Shown: positions 1 through 7,937, numbered from the stretch's first letter. The stretch is 17,800 nucleotides of DNA from Planctomycetota bacterium (GCA_023430365.1 JAEZAS010000537.1:1-17800), one strand, 5' to 3'. Notes: generated by a model from the sequence alone, not told the origin. Made by a program: numbers and translations.

Positions 1-463
1 TCGAGCATGGATTGGGTTCCAAGAAGCGGCAGAACACCGCTGAAGAGGGCCTCGAGTCCGTCCCATCGCCTGTATCCGTACGCAGGCTGTATCAAAACGG
101 TCGGACGCGAGCAACTGAAATCTAGGCGTGGCCCATTGATTGTCAATTGACCAGCCTGAGTGCATAGGAGCCAGCCGATCGATCGGCCTTAGCCTATGCT
201 TTCACTTTGCAGATCCTCGCTTGAATGGCGATTGACTCGCCCGACCTTGGCTGGGTGAAACGCTTCGAACAGCGAATCGAAGATGGTCCTTCGGGAGCAG
301 TTAGAGTAGGTTAGCGATCGCCAGATGCTTGGCGACCAGCGGATGATTGCGATCCCTAAAACAGCTCGCCAGCGTCGGCGCACTGCTATCATGCGGAAGT
401 GATTGCGGTCAAACGTACGCCCCGCGCCGCGCTCGAAGTCACCGGACACTTGAAATCAACCCG
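1..463. other. No supported gene; intergenic region
   Basis: I see no convincing coding region here. The open frames that touch this stretch are short, use TTG starts or lie antisense, and none shows a recognisable motif. The visible structure is an imperfect palindrome at 162-199, listed separately. The segment probably holds the promoter of the dehydrogenase that starts at 464, but no clear -35/-10 pair stands out. A truncated gene running in from the left edge cannot be excluded. Confidence 0.5.
162..199. repeat. 38-bp imperfect palindrome
   Basis: The outer arms GCATAGG (162-168) and CCTATGC (193-199) are perfectly complementary. The core 174-187 is a perfect 14-bp palindrome, GCCGATCGATCGGC. 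The five bases between outer arm and core do not pair. It could be a transcript hairpin, the end of an upstream gene outside the window, or a binding site for a dimeric regulator. The sequence alone does not decide. Confidence 0.5.
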
Positions 464-1276
464 ATGCCCTTTCCGCACAACAGCTCTGTCTTGATTACCG
501 GTGGTTCCGCCGGGCTGGGCCTGGCGCTGGCTCGCTACCTGGCCCGGCAGGGAGCGCGAGTGGCGATCCTGGGGCGAGACGCCGACCGCCTGGCCGCTGC
601 GGTGTCGAGTTTGAGCGGCGATGCCGTGCAGCCGGTGCTGCCGCTGCAAGCCGACTTGCTGCAAACCGCCGACGTGCAGCGCGCCGTGCAGCAGGCGGTC
701 GCGGCGCACAACGGGCTGGATGTGCTCATCAACTGCGCCGGGCGTTCCGCCCGGGCGCCGATCGCCGAAACGTCGGCCGAGGCGTTTCGCGAGTTGCTTG
801 AGATCAACTTCCTGGCGGCGGTCCGCTGCACCCAGGCCGCCCTGCCCCATCTGCTCGAGAGCAAGGGGCACGTGGTGTTCATCGGCTCGCTTGCTTCGAA
901 GGTGGCTTCGCGCTATCTCGGCGCGTATCCGGCGAGCAAGTTTCCGCTGGCCGCCTACGCCCAGCAACTGCGGCTGGAACTTGGTCCCGCGGGGCTGCAC
1001 TCGCTGCTGGTCTGTCCCGGCCCCATCCGCCGCGACGACGCCGGCCAGCGCTACGACGCCCAGGCGACCAACCTTCCCGAATCGGCCCGGCAACCCGGCG
1101 GCGGAGCGAAGCTCAAGGGCATCGATCCCGAAGATCTCGCCCGGCGCATCGTACGCGCCTGCGAGCGACGCGACAGCGAGTTGATCGTCCCCGCCAAGGC
1201 CCGGCTGCTGTTTGCCCTGGCCCAGCTTTGGCCCAGTCTGGGGGATCGGCTACTGCTCAAGTTCACGAGCAGCTAA
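464..1276 (+). CDS. Short-chain dehydrogenase/reductase (SDR), NAD(P)-dependent
   Basis: A 270-residue classical SDR with a Rossmann fold. Visible motifs are the cofactor loop TGGSAGLG (residues 12-19), NCAG (90-93, in place of NNAG), the tetrad Asn115, the catalytic Ser142 and YPASK (Tyr155, Lys159). An arginine just after the second strand (GRD, Arg38) suggests a preference for NADP. The C-terminus ends in a hydrophobic stretch (about 245-266) that may touch the membrane. The frame is open back to a TTG at 347, but the first 39 residues of that version look unlike protein and the Rossmann fold begins right after the ATG at 464, so I chose 464. No good Shine-Dalgarno sequence precedes it. 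The gene stands alone, facing the minus-strand cluster 28 bp downstream. The substrate cannot be told from sequence; SDRs act on sugars, steroids, fatty-acyl groups and many others. Confidence 0.93.
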   Translation: MPFPHNSSVLITGGSAGLGLALARYLARQGARVAILGRDADRLAAAVSSLSGDAVQPVLPLQADLLQTADVQRAVQQAVAAHNGLDVLINCAGRSARAPIAETSAEAFRELLEINFLAAVRCTQAALPHLLESKGHVVFIGSLASKVASRYLGAYPASKFPLAAYAQQLRLELGPAGLHSLLVCPGPIRRDDAGQRYDAQATNLPESARQPGGGAKLKGIDPEDLARRIVRACERRDSELIVPAKARLLFALAQLWPSLGDRLLLKFTSS

Positions 1277-1304
1277 CTCGCGTGGCTGTCAAGGCTCGCG
1301 CGGA

Positions 1305-1913
1305 TTACGGGCCGGCCGGTTCGCTCTCCTTCCCGGCGTCTTCCTTAACCTCCGCGTCCTCCCGCTTCACATCCTCCATCGCTTCCGGCTCCAGTTCCTC
1401 GGCCGACCGATTCAGGCGGATGAACACGCCCCAAGCGACCAGCAGTGCGGCGGCCATGAAGCCGACGGTTGAAACGTACGGCAATTGTTCCAGATGCTCG
1501 TGACCGGCGCCAAACACAAGCACGAGCGACTCGATCGCCAGGGCGACCACCAGCACAATCATGAACCGCGACAAGAAGCGTCGCACGCGGGTCGGCGCGC
1601 TCATTTGCGAATCGCGCTGCACCTCTTCCTCGATGATGGTCTGCCCCAGCTCCAGCGACGCCAACGCAACCGTCAACACGGCGATCCCTTCGAGCACCTC
1701 GTTCGCGCTTCTTTGCAAGGGCTCGCTGAAAGCCATCAGCAATCCCCGGCACATCTGGTAGGCCGCCATCAGAAGCAAGCCGACCGCTCCCACGACGAAC
1801 AGCAGGCTGATCACGAAGTGAGCGAGCGGAAAGATTTTCCAAAAGTAGTGCAGCCCGGTCTGGCCGGTGGGCTCCGGTTCTCCAGGCGCTGGTTTCGGGG
1901 GAGGTCGATTCAT
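1305..1913 (-). CDS. Four-helix integral membrane protein, unknown function
   Basis: A 202-residue protein with four likely membrane helices at about 29-52, 70-92, 115-136 and 146-166. It has a proline-rich N-terminal tail and a highly charged, mostly acidic C-terminal tail (170-202). Acidic residues sit at the ends of helices 2 and 3 (motifs LELGQTIIEEE and IESLVLVF). The layout loosely resembles the PsiE family of small four-helix proteins, but I would not name it so without a profile search. The frame is open to 2054, but the ATG at 1913 overlaps the stop codon of the upstream gene as ATGA, a classic sign of translational coupling, and the extra N-terminus would be an antisense-like arginine-rich stretch. 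It is the last gene of a minus-strand cluster that starts with the monooxygenase. Confidence 0.85.
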   Translation of the reverse strand: MNRPPPKPAPGEPEPTGQTGLHYFWKIFPLAHFVISLLFVVGAVGLLLMAAYQMCRGLLMAFSEPLQRSANEVLEGIAVLTVALASLELGQTIIEEEVQRDSQMSAPTRVRRFLSRFMIVLVVALAIESLVLVFGAGHEHLEQLPYVSTVGFMAAALLVAWGVFIRLNRSAEELEPEAMEDVKREDAEVKEDAGKESEPAGP

Positions 1914-2215
1914 GGGCGCTCCAGCCGAACGTGCTGCACCTGGTGCGCGAGCAACCACTCGAGGAAGCGCTCGTGATCGTCCGACAGCTCGATGTCGGCC
2001 TTGGAAGAGGCATCGAGCGGCGAGACGATCGAGATCACCAGGTTGTCGAGCCACGTCTGGGCGTCCGCCGCGTCGACCCAGTACTCATCCGGCCCCAATT
2101 GGGCTGGCGCCGTGCCGCTTCCCGCCGGTGTCATGAAGTACACGATTTCCGTCCGAAACCGGGAAGGCATCTCCAGCGGCGGGGCTTCGGGACGATCGAG
2201 CGAAACGATTTTCAT
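1910..2215 (-). CDS. Small acidic protein of unknown function
   Basis: 101 residues, probably cytoplasmic: no signal peptide and no membrane helix. I do not recognise a domain. The C-terminal third, with ELSDDHERFLEWLLAHQVQH near residues 75-95, looks like an amphipathic helix pair and is the most protein-like part. The middle is rich in Asp, Ala and Trp. The gene ends in a 4-bp overlap with the downstream membrane protein, so the two are very likely made together and may interact. The ATG at 2215 is the only reasonable start, and there is no strong ribosome binding site before it. The 64-bp gap to the gene upstream is compatible with the same transcript. Confidence 0.8.
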   Translation of the reverse strand: MKIVSLDRPEAPPLEMPSRFRTEIVYFMTPAGSGTAPAQLGPDEYWVDAADAQTWLDNLVISIVSPLDASSKADIELSDDHERFLEWLLAHQVQHVRLERP

Positions 2216-2279
2216 AAGGGTGGTGTCTTCTTAAGCCATCAGGCTCTCAAGCGCCGCTGCGCGGGCCAGCCAGAAACGA

Positions 2280-2561
2280 TCAAAGGGCGTCGCGGATCTG
2301 AGTGTACGACCAGTACATGATGATCCAAAACACCCAGAACAATAACCCGGTATAGAGCACCACCACGATCGACAGCCACGTCTTCGACCGTCGCGAGAAC
2401 GCCCGGCTCATCCAGAGCAGCGGCAAACCCAGGGCAGCCGTGATGCAGAACAACGTCACTAGCACCAACCAGGGATTGTCCACGGCCTCCCGCCAGCCAC
2501 CCTGCGGCGGATCGTCGACCACCTGGGCTTCAAGCGGCGTTTCGTAGGTCGGCTGATCCAT
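2280..2561 (-). CDS. Small two-helix membrane protein, unknown function
   Basis: 93 residues. The N-terminus (1-28) is soluble and acidic, followed by two hydrophobic helices at about 30-51 and 62-85 separated by a short basic loop (SRAFSRRSK), which by the positive-inside rule should face the cytoplasm. The second helix is rich in Trp, Tyr and Phe. No family is recognised. The frame extends seven codons upstream to a TTG at 2582, but the ATG at 2561 is the more likely start; neither has a clear Shine-Dalgarno sequence. It lies 48 bp after the monooxygenase stop on the same strand and 64 bp before the 101-residue gene, so it probably belongs to the same transcript. Confidence 0.78.
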   Translation of the reverse strand: MDQPTYETPLEAQVVDDPPQGGWREAVDNPWLVLVTLFCITAALGLPLLWMSRAFSRRSKTWLSIVVVLYTGLLFWVFWIIMYWSYTQIRDAL

Positions 2562-2609
2562 GGGACGGGAAACTTGGAGCAAGACCGGCGAGAGAAAACG
2601 ACAAAAGCT

Positions 2610-4016
2610 CTAGCGGAGTGTCGCCGATGGGCTCTCGTCTGGCAACGGTGAGGCGGCGGAGTCGTGAATTCGCTCGCCCGCCGCCAGTTTCGCCGGAGGA
2701 GGCAGGTTTCGGCTCACCCGCCGCAGCAACTGGCGCAGCACGCGACGGTAGGCAAAAAACTCGACCTCCAGACGGTGCCGCTCCGAAGCGTCGTAATGCA
2801 ACCCGCCGGCCGTGTCGGGTCGATAGCCCGCCTTCTGCCGCCGGAACCATGCGACGTCGCTCGGCGACGCTTCCTCGGCCCGCAATAGCGCCGCGATCAA
2901 CCGCCCCTGCAATTCCGCCAGCGGCCAAATGGCGCCGTTGGGCTGAATCAACCCAGCGACGAACAAATGGTCGAACTGAGGATGGAAGCAATTCAGAAAC
3001 AGCTTGGGTCGCCGCCGCTCATCAAATAGCAACGTTTCGTCGAGCATCGGAAATGTCGCGTGATAACCCGTCGCGCAGACGATCAGATCGATTTCGTCCC
3101 GCCGGCCATCAGCAAACGTCACCGTGCGTCCGTCGATCGCTTGAATCGCCGGCCGAACGCCGATCGCGCCGTGTCCGACGCAGTAGAGCAACTGCGAGTT
3201 GACGATCGGATGCGTTTCGAACAGCCGGTGCATCGGCCGCGGGAGCCCATACCGCTCCGGCCGGCCATGCGCCACGTAGAGCAGCGCCTGCGTGATCCAA
3301 CGCCGGAGGAAATATGGCAGCCGCCAGCGCTCAAAACGCTCCCCACCCGAATCGAGCGGCCCGCCCAGCAAAAACTTCGGCAGGAAGTAGTAGCCGCGGC
3401 GCAGACTGAGCAGCGTTTGTTCCGCGTGGCGCGAAGCTTCCACGGCGATGTCGCAACCCGAGTTGCCGCCGCCGATCACCAGCACTCGCTTCCCCTGCAG
3501 CACGTCCGGCGTCTTGTAGTCGTGCGCGTGCAGCACTTCACCTGAAAATTTTCCGGGCAGCTCCGGCCAATTCGGCTCGCGATGATGGCCGCTTGCGATC
3601 ACAACGCCGCGATAGGTTAGCGTCTCTCCGGTAGAAAGCGTCACCCGCCAGGCGCTGTCGGCCGCCGAAGGCTTACACGGCTCGACGCGGTCCACCGCCA
3701 CACCAAAGCGGATCTGCGGATACAAGTCGAAATGCCGTGCATAGTCTCGCAGGTATTCGAGAGCCTGCTGATGATTTGGATAGGGCGGATACCCCTTCGG
3801 CATCGGGAAGTCGGAGAATTCGGTCATCCGCTTCGACGAAATCATCGACGTCGATTGATAGACGCTGCTCGACGGCTTGCCGTAGTACCAGTTGCCGCCG
3901 ACATCGTCCTCGCGTTCGAAGACGTCGAACTCCAAGCCCCGCTCGCGCAACGACTTCGCCGCCACGAGCCCACACGGCCCGGCGCCAATGACACAAAATC
4001 GCTGCGATTCCTCCAT
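2610..4016 (-). CDS. Flavin-containing monooxygenase (FMO family)
   Basis: A 468-residue flavoprotein that should use FAD, NADPH and O2 to oxygenate soft nucleophiles (N or S atoms) or act as a Baeyer-Villiger enzyme. The FAD-binding motif GAGPCG is at residues 11-16, with Glu34 at the end of strand 2. The FMO signature FxGxxxHxxxY is present as FSGEVLHAHDY (157-167). The NADPH loop is GGGNSG (182-187), and the C-terminal CATGY motif is also present. Length and motif order match class B FMOs, including the eukaryotic-type group. There is no signal peptide. The ATG at 4016 is the natural start. It is the first gene of a minus-strand cluster with three small proteins, two of them membrane proteins; the link to the oxidation reaction is unknown. 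It is divergent from the gene at 4248, with a repeat element in the gap. Confidence 0.93.
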   Translation of the reverse strand: MEESQRFCVIGAGPCGLVAAKSLRERGLEFDVFEREDDVGGNWYYGKPSSSVYQSTSMISSKRMTEFSDFPMPKGYPPYPNHQQALEYLRDYARHFDLYPQIRFGVAVDRVEPCKPSAADSAWRVTLSTGETLTYRGVVIASGHHREPNWPELPGKFSGEVLHAHDYKTPDVLQGKRVLVIGGGNSGCDIAVEASRHAEQTLLSLRRGYYFLPKFLLGGPLDSGGERFERWRLPYFLRRWITQALLYVAHGRPERYGLPRPMHRLFETHPIVNSQLLYCVGHGAIGVRPAIQAIDGRTVTFADGRRDEIDLIVCATGYHATFPMLDETLLFDERRRPKLFLNCFHPQFDHLFVAGLIQPNGAIWPLAELQGRLIAALLRAEEASPSDVAWFRRQKAGYRPDTAGGLHYDASERHRLEVEFFAYRRVLRQLLRRVSRNLPPPAKLAAGERIHDSAASPLPDESPSATLR

Positions 4017-4049
4017 AAGGCCATCATGGCTACGGACCCGAAAACGCTC

Positions 4050-4220
4050 AACCGTAGGGTAGGCTTCCAGCCTGCCGGTAAAAAATGACGAATGACGAAG
4101 TCCGAATGACCAAACCAGGTCGGCTACGCCTCCCGTGTTTGGCTCATCGCTTGCCTATCGGTCATCCCGGCTTCGTCATTCTTTCCTTCCCGGGCAGGCC
4201 GGAGGCCTACCCTACGGTTT
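4050..4220. repeat. Nested inverted-repeat element with GTAG feet (REP doublet-like)
   Basis: Outer arms 4050-4077 and 4192-4219 are near-perfect reverse complements. Each arm is GTAG followed directly by a hairpin: left GTAG at 4054-4057, stem GGTAGGCT, loop TCC, stem AGCCTGCC; the right unit has the same form on the minus strand. One pair in each stem is a G-T wobble. Inside lies a second inverted repeat, 4090-4111 against 4160-4181, matching at 19 of 22 positions and built on AATGACGAAG. The whole fills the divergent gap between the monooxygenase and the PH-like gene. The design is that of REP doublets. The inner part may be a second element inserted into, or carried by, the first. Confidence 0.8.
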
Positions 4221-4247
4221 GCCAAAACTCGCGATTATGCTGGAAGG

Positions 4248-4772
4248 ATGCCCGCCTCGTCGCATTCGCGCTCCGACCTCGCCCTGCGCATTCGCGTAGC
4301 GCCGGAAGAAATCTCGTATCGCAGCTGGCCGCTGCGCGAGGGGGATCGAGGCGCCTGGATCACGATGGGAGTGATCGTCGCGACGACATTGCTCGTCCTG
4401 TGGGTCGCCGAGAGCCTGGCGATGGCGGCGCTTACGCTCGGCAGCCTGCTGGCCGTTTCATGGCAAACCTGGCTGCCCACATCGGTCCAAATCGGCCCCG
4501 CCGGCATCCAACTCAGCACACTCGGTCGTCGTCGCCGCATTCCCTGGACTTCGATCCGGCATTACGAAATCGGCCGGCATGGCGTGCTGCTGTCCCCCGA
4601 TGTGGTGCAAAACGCTTTCTCGCCGCTGCGTGGCCTTTACCTGCCCTGGGCGGGCCAGCGGAGTCAGGTGCTTGCCAACTTCGAGTTCTATTTGCAAAGC
4701 TGGAAAGGCGCCCGGCACCTGAGCAGCGATTCGACCGACCGCACCGAAACCGCCCTGCCCGGCCCCATGTAA
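4248..4772 (+). CDS. Small membrane protein with possible PH-like C-terminal domain
   Basis: 174 residues. After a charged N-terminus come two close hydrophobic segments (about 38-56 and 58-72, possibly a hairpin). These are followed by a beta-rich region in which GPAGIQLSTLGRRRRIPW and then a run ending in NFEFYLQ look like the strands of a bacterial PH-like domain, as found in YcxB- or YdbT-type membrane proteins. This domain call rests on pattern only. The ATG at 4248 follows GGAAGG with almost no spacer, so this purine run may not serve as a normal Shine-Dalgarno sequence. The gene starts about 28 bp after a repeat element and ends one base before another. The next gene on the same strand begins 192 bp downstream, so an operon is not certain. 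Confidence 0.75.
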   Translation: MPASSHSRSDLALRIRVAPEEISYRSWPLREGDRGAWITMGVIVATTLLVLWVAESLAMAALTLGSLLAVSWQTWLPTSVQIGPAGIQLSTLGRRRRIPWTSIRHYEIGRHGVLLSPDVVQNAFSPLRGLYLPWAGQRSQVLANFEFYLQSWKGARHLSSDSTDRTETALPGPM

Positions 4773-4840
4773 CAGGCACACTCCGTGTGCCGTTGTTTTC
4801 CGAAGCGGCGAAGACACGGCACACGGAGTGTGCCTGCTAC
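4773..4840. repeat. 21-bp perfect inverted repeat with GTAG foot (REP doublet-like)
   Basis: Arms 4773-4793 and 4816-4836 are perfect reverse complements with a 22-bp centre. Each arm is itself a hairpin: GGCACAC, loop TCC, GTGTGCC. On the minus strand the right unit is preceded by GTAGCA (GTAG at 4840-4837); on the plus strand the left unit is preceded by GTAACA, one base different. It begins directly after the stop codon of the PH-like gene, so in RNA it would form a strong 3' hairpin, but no T-run follows and it is not a classical terminator. Confidence 0.82.
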
Positions 4841-4964
4841 TTGAACTGGCATCGGACCGCGTCGCGAATTCGGATAAACTGGGCGACTCGGCTTGTCTCG
4901 GTCGTTTGCGGTTTCGCGCGTGGCCGTGTCCGTTGATTCTCTTTTTGACAGGAAGCCTGCCGCG

Positions 4965-7106
4965 ATGACGCGTTTCGCGACCCTTGTCGCACTGGGCGCT
5001 CTTGCGAGCCTGTGGACCATTCCCGCCTGGAGTGCTGAATTGGAAGCCCGCCCGAGCGCTCGTTTTGCTTATCCGGATACCCGCAAGGTCGACGTGGTCG
5101 ACGACTATCACGGCGCCACGGTCGCCGATCCGTATCGCTGGCTCGAAGACCTCGACAGCCCCGAGACGCAGGCCTGGGTCGCCCAGCAGAATCAGGTGAC
5201 GTTCGCCTACCTGAACCAGTTGCCGATGCGGGCTAAGCTGCAGAAGCGGCTGACGCAGCTTTGGAACTACGAGCGCTTCGGCCTGCCGGTGAAGCGCGCG
5301 GGACGCTACTTCTATACCCGCAACGACGGCTTGCAAAACCAAAGCGCCGTTTACGTGGTCGATCGGCTCAACGGCCCCGCCCGGCTGCTCATCGATCCCA
5401 ATACGCTGTCGAAGGACGGCACCGTCGCCCTGAACAACTGGGTGCCGAGCGAGGATGGCCGTTATCTGGCCTATGGTCTCGCAGCCGCCGGTTCCGACTG
5501 GCAGGAATGGCGCGTGCTCGATGTCGCCACCGGCCGGCCGATGGTCGATCACTTGAAGTGGGTCAAGTTCTCGCGCGTTTCGTGGACGCACGACAACGCC
5601 GGGTTCTTCTACAGCCACTACGACGAGCCTCAGCCGGGCGAAAAATACACCGGCCGCAACTATTACCAGAAGCTCTACTACCATCGCCTCGGTCAGCCGC
5701 AGTCGAGCGACATGCTCATCTATGAGCGGAAGGACGAGAAGGAATGGGGCTTCGACGGCGAAGTGACCGACGACGGTCAGTACGTGGTCATCGGCGTCTG
5801 GAAAGGAACCGATCCGAAGAGCCAGCTCTTCTATCGCAAGCTTCGCGACCCGAACGCCCAGGTGGTCGAACTGCTGGCGGGCTTTGACGCGAAGTACGAG
5901 TTCCTCGGCAACAGCGGCAGCACGTTTTTTGTCCTTACCGACAAGGACGCTCCGCTGAAGCGGATCGTGGCGATCGACCTGGAAAAGCCGGAAGTCGAGA
6001 ACTGGCGTGAAATCGTTCCACAAGGCGAGCACGTCATCGAAGACGCCAGCCTCGTCGGCGACCACTTCGTGGTGCAGTATCTGCGCGACGCCACCTCGGC
6101 GGTCACCATCTACGACATCGCCGGCAAGCAGGTGCGCGAGGTCGAGTTGCCGGCCCTGGGGAGCGTGAGCGGCTTCCGCGGTCGCCAGAACGACCCGGAA
6201 ACGTTCTTCCTCTTCACCAACTACACCACTCCGGGGACGATCTATCGCTACGACGTACGAACCGGAGCCCGTAGCGTGTTTCGCGAGCCGAAGGTCGACT
6301 TCAACCCCAGCGATTTTGAATCGAAGCAGGTCTTCTACACCAGCCGCGACGGCACTCGCGTGCCGATGATGCTGGTCTACAAGAAGGGGCTGAAGCTCGA
6401 TGGCAACAACGGGACGATCCTGTCGGGCTACGGCGGCTTCAACATCCCGCTGACGCCCGGCTTCGGCGTGACGACGGTGGCCTGGCTCGAAAACGGCGGC
6501 GTCTACGCGGTCGCGAATCTGCGCGGCGGCGGCGAGTATGGTCGGGACTGGCACGAGGCGGGACGCATGGACCGCAAGCAGAACGTGTTCGACGATTTCA
6601 TCGGCGCGGCCGAGTGGCTGATCGCGAACAAGTACACGTCGCCCGACAAGCTCGCCATTCGGGGCGGTAGCAACGGCGGTCTGCTCGTAGGAGCCGTGAT
6701 GACGCAGCGTCCCGAGCTGTTCGCAGCCGCAGTGCCAGCCGTCGGTGTGCTCGACATGCTCCGCTATCACAAGTTCACGATCGGCTGGGCTTGGGTGCCC
6801 GAGTACGGTTCCGCCGACGACGCCGAGCAGTTCAAAACGCTTCTGGCCTACTCGCCGCTGCACCAGCTTCGGTCGGGTGTCCGCTACCCGGCCACGCTGA
6901 TTACGACCGGCGACCACGACGACCGAGTGGTTCCCGCCCACAGCTACAAGTTCGCCGCTTCGCTGCAAGACGTTCAAGCGCCCGACCGGCCGGCGCTCAT
7001 CCGAATCGAAACCCGCACCGGCCACGGCGCCGGCACCCCGACGACCAAGCAGATCGAAGCGGCAGCCGACGTGCTGGCGTTTTTGATGGCTGAGTTGAAG
7101 ATGTAG
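4965..7106 (+). CDS. Secreted prolyl oligopeptidase, serine peptidase family S9A
   Basis: A 713-residue serine peptidase that cleaves short peptides after proline. The ATG at 4965 begins a signal peptide (MTRFATLV... with a hydrophobic core and cleavage likely after AWSA, near residue 23), so the enzyme should be exported. The frame is open to 4893, but that start would bury the signal sequence; a weak AGGAA lies upstream. The N-terminal half is the seven-bladed propeller, beginning with the typical DDYHG and DPYRWLED segments. The alpha/beta-hydrolase domain carries the catalytic triad: Ser569 in GGSNGG, Asp652 in DHDDRV, with Arg654 where the family binds the substrate carboxylate, and His687 in RTGHGAG. 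Length matches full S9A enzymes. It most likely feeds peptide catabolism. It sits alone between two repeat-bearing gaps. Confidence 0.95.
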   Translation: MTRFATLVALGALASLWTIPAWSAELEARPSARFAYPDTRKVDVVDDYHGATVADPYRWLEDLDSPETQAWVAQQNQVTFAYLNQLPMRAKLQKRLTQLWNYERFGLPVKRAGRYFYTRNDGLQNQSAVYVVDRLNGPARLLIDPNTLSKDGTVALNNWVPSEDGRYLAYGLAAAGSDWQEWRVLDVATGRPMVDHLKWVKFSRVSWTHDNAGFFYSHYDEPQPGEKYTGRNYYQKLYYHRLGQPQSSDMLIYERKDEKEWGFDGEVTDDGQYVVIGVWKGTDPKSQLFYRKLRDPNAQVVELLAGFDAKYEFLGNSGSTFFVLTDKDAPLKRIVAIDLEKPEVENWREIVPQGEHVIEDASLVGDHFVVQYLRDATSAVTIYDIAGKQVREVELPALGSVSGFRGRQNDPETFFLFTNYTTPGTIYRYDVRTGARSVFREPKVDFNPSDFESKQVFYTSRDGTRVPMMLVYKKGLKLDGNNGTILSGYGGFNIPLTPGFGVTTVAWLENGGVYAVANLRGGGEYGRDWHEAGRMDRKQNVFDDFIGAAEWLIANKYTSPDKLAIRGGSNGGLLVGAVMTQRPELFAAAVPAVGVLDMLRYHKFTIGWAWVPEYGSADDAEQFKTLLAYSPLHQLRSGVRYPATLITTGDHDDRVVPAHSYKFAASLQDVQAPDRPALIRIETRTGHGAGTPTTKQIEAAADVLAFLMAELKM

Positions 7107-7149
7107 CCCGCGCGACCTGGACCCTCTGCTGCGCCTTGAGCTGCATGCT

Positions 7150-7178
7150 CCGTACGGTGTACTCAGTACCGAGTACGG
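7150..7178. repeat. Short imperfect hairpin upstream of the isomerase gene
   Basis: CCGTAC (7150-7155) pairs with GTACGG (7173-7178), and GTACT (7159-7163) with AGTAC (7165-7169), with three unpaired bases on each side between them. It lies 44 bp after the peptidase stop and 57 bp before the isomerase start. It could help end the upstream transcript or act as a regulator site. It lacks a T-run, and I see no firm promoter beside it. Confidence 0.4.
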
Positions 7179-7223
7179 CTGGGTTCGTGGTACACTGCCC
7201 CGTCGGTTTTTCTCGCGTTTCTT

Positions 7224-7228
7224 AGGAA
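7224..7228 (+). promoter_or_regulatory. Shine-Dalgarno sequence of the GmhA-like gene
   Basis: AGGAA lies six bases before the ATG at 7235. This is one of the two good ribosome binding sites in the window and fixes the start of the isomerase gene. Confidence 0.7.
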
Positions 7229-7234
7229 TCAGCC

Positions 7235-7846
7235 ATGCTCGGGGCCACGCTCGACTCCAGTTCGTATCTCGACCGCCTCAACCGCGAAATCGCCCGCGTC
7301 AATCAGGACGATCTCCGCACATGGGCCGACTTGATCTATCAGGCTTGGGAGAATGGCAAGTTCGTGTTCATCTTCGGCAACGGCGGTTCGGGAACCACCG
7401 CCTCGCACATGGCCGAGGACCTGGGCAAGAGTTCGCTCCGCGAAAGCGACCTGCGGGACGAGTCGAAGAAGCGGCTCAAGGTGCTCAGCCTGACCGACAA
7501 CGCCGGCTGGATCATGGCGGTGGGCAACGACGTTGCCTACGACCAGATTTTTGTCCAGCAATTGATGAACTACGGCGGCGAGGGAGACGTCGTCATCGCC
7601 ATCAGCGGTTCAGGCAACAGCCCGAACGTGCTCCACGCGGTCGACTGGGCCAATCGCCATGGGCTGATCACCTTCGGTCTCACCGGCTACTGCGGCGGCA
7701 AGCTGAAGCAAATGCAGCAGCACGGGCTGCACGTGGAACTCGACGACATGGGCATGGTCGAATCGATTCACCTCTGCCTGTTCCACTGGGTGCTGAACGA
7801 CGTCTTTGCCCGGATCAATCACGAAGGGCGCTACGCGAAGGCGTAA
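7235..7846 (+). CDS. gmhA: SIS-domain sugar-phosphate isomerase, GmhA-like
   Basis: A 203-residue single SIS-domain protein, near the length of phosphoheptose isomerase GmhA, which turns sedoheptulose 7-phosphate into D-glycero-D-manno-heptose 7-phosphate for the lipopolysaccharide core. The phosphate-binding loop is GNGGSG (48-53), and the second serine-rich loop is SGSGNS (124-129). Glu61 in HMAEDL and His179 in ESIHLCLFH stand where GmhA has its catalytic Glu and His. The ATG at 7235 has a good AGGAA at a spacing of six. The protein should be a cytoplasmic tetramer. No other heptose genes are in view, so it could also be a related isomerase acting on another sugar phosphate, and the symbol is given by similarity of motifs only. 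It converges with the long acyltransferase gene across a palindromic repeat. Confidence 0.82.
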   Translation: MLGATLDSSSYLDRLNREIARVNQDDLRTWADLIYQAWENGKFVFIFGNGGSGTTASHMAEDLGKSSLRESDLRDESKKRLKVLSLTDNAGWIMAVGNDVAYDQIFVQQLMNYGGEGDVVIAISGSGNSPNVLHAVDWANRHGLITFGLTGYCGGKLKQMQQHGLHVELDDMGMVESIHLCLFHWVLNDVFARINHEGRYAKA

Positions 7847-7866
7847 CGTCGCAGGCGAAATCCCTC

Positions 7867-7937
7867 GTAGCTGAATTCGCCAGAATTCAGACGCCCCGCG
7901 AGTGGACCGTCGATTGTCTGAATTCTGGCGAATTCAC
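7867..7937. repeat. Perfect 21-bp inverted repeat with GTAG foot (REP doublet-like)
   Basis: Arms 7872-7892 and 7916-7936 are perfect reverse complements with a 23-bp centre. Each arm is itself a hairpin: CTGAATTC, loop GCCA, GAATTCAG on the left. GTAG (7867-7870) abuts the left hairpin foot; the mirrored place on the right reads CTAG with one extra change at the foot. The element sits between convergent genes, where it could also act as a two-way transcription barrier. Confidence 0.82.

Noticed and set aside
4773..4840. Classical rho-independent terminator after the PH-like gene
   Set aside because: The hairpin is strong but no T-run follows on either strand, and the GTAG-foot doublet form fits a REP-like element better. 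It may still slow or end transcription.
4085..4936. Plus-strand open frame beginning MTNDEVRMTK
   Set aside because: It starts inside a palindromic repeat, runs out of frame through the PH-like gene and through the next repeat; the peptide is just the translated repeat.
4458..7025. Very long minus-strand open frame (855 codons) opposite the peptidase
   Set aside because: It is the antisense of a clear prolyl oligopeptidase with signal peptide and complete triad. Its sequence is low in motifs and rich in Val, Arg and His as expected for an antisense frame in GC-rich DNA.
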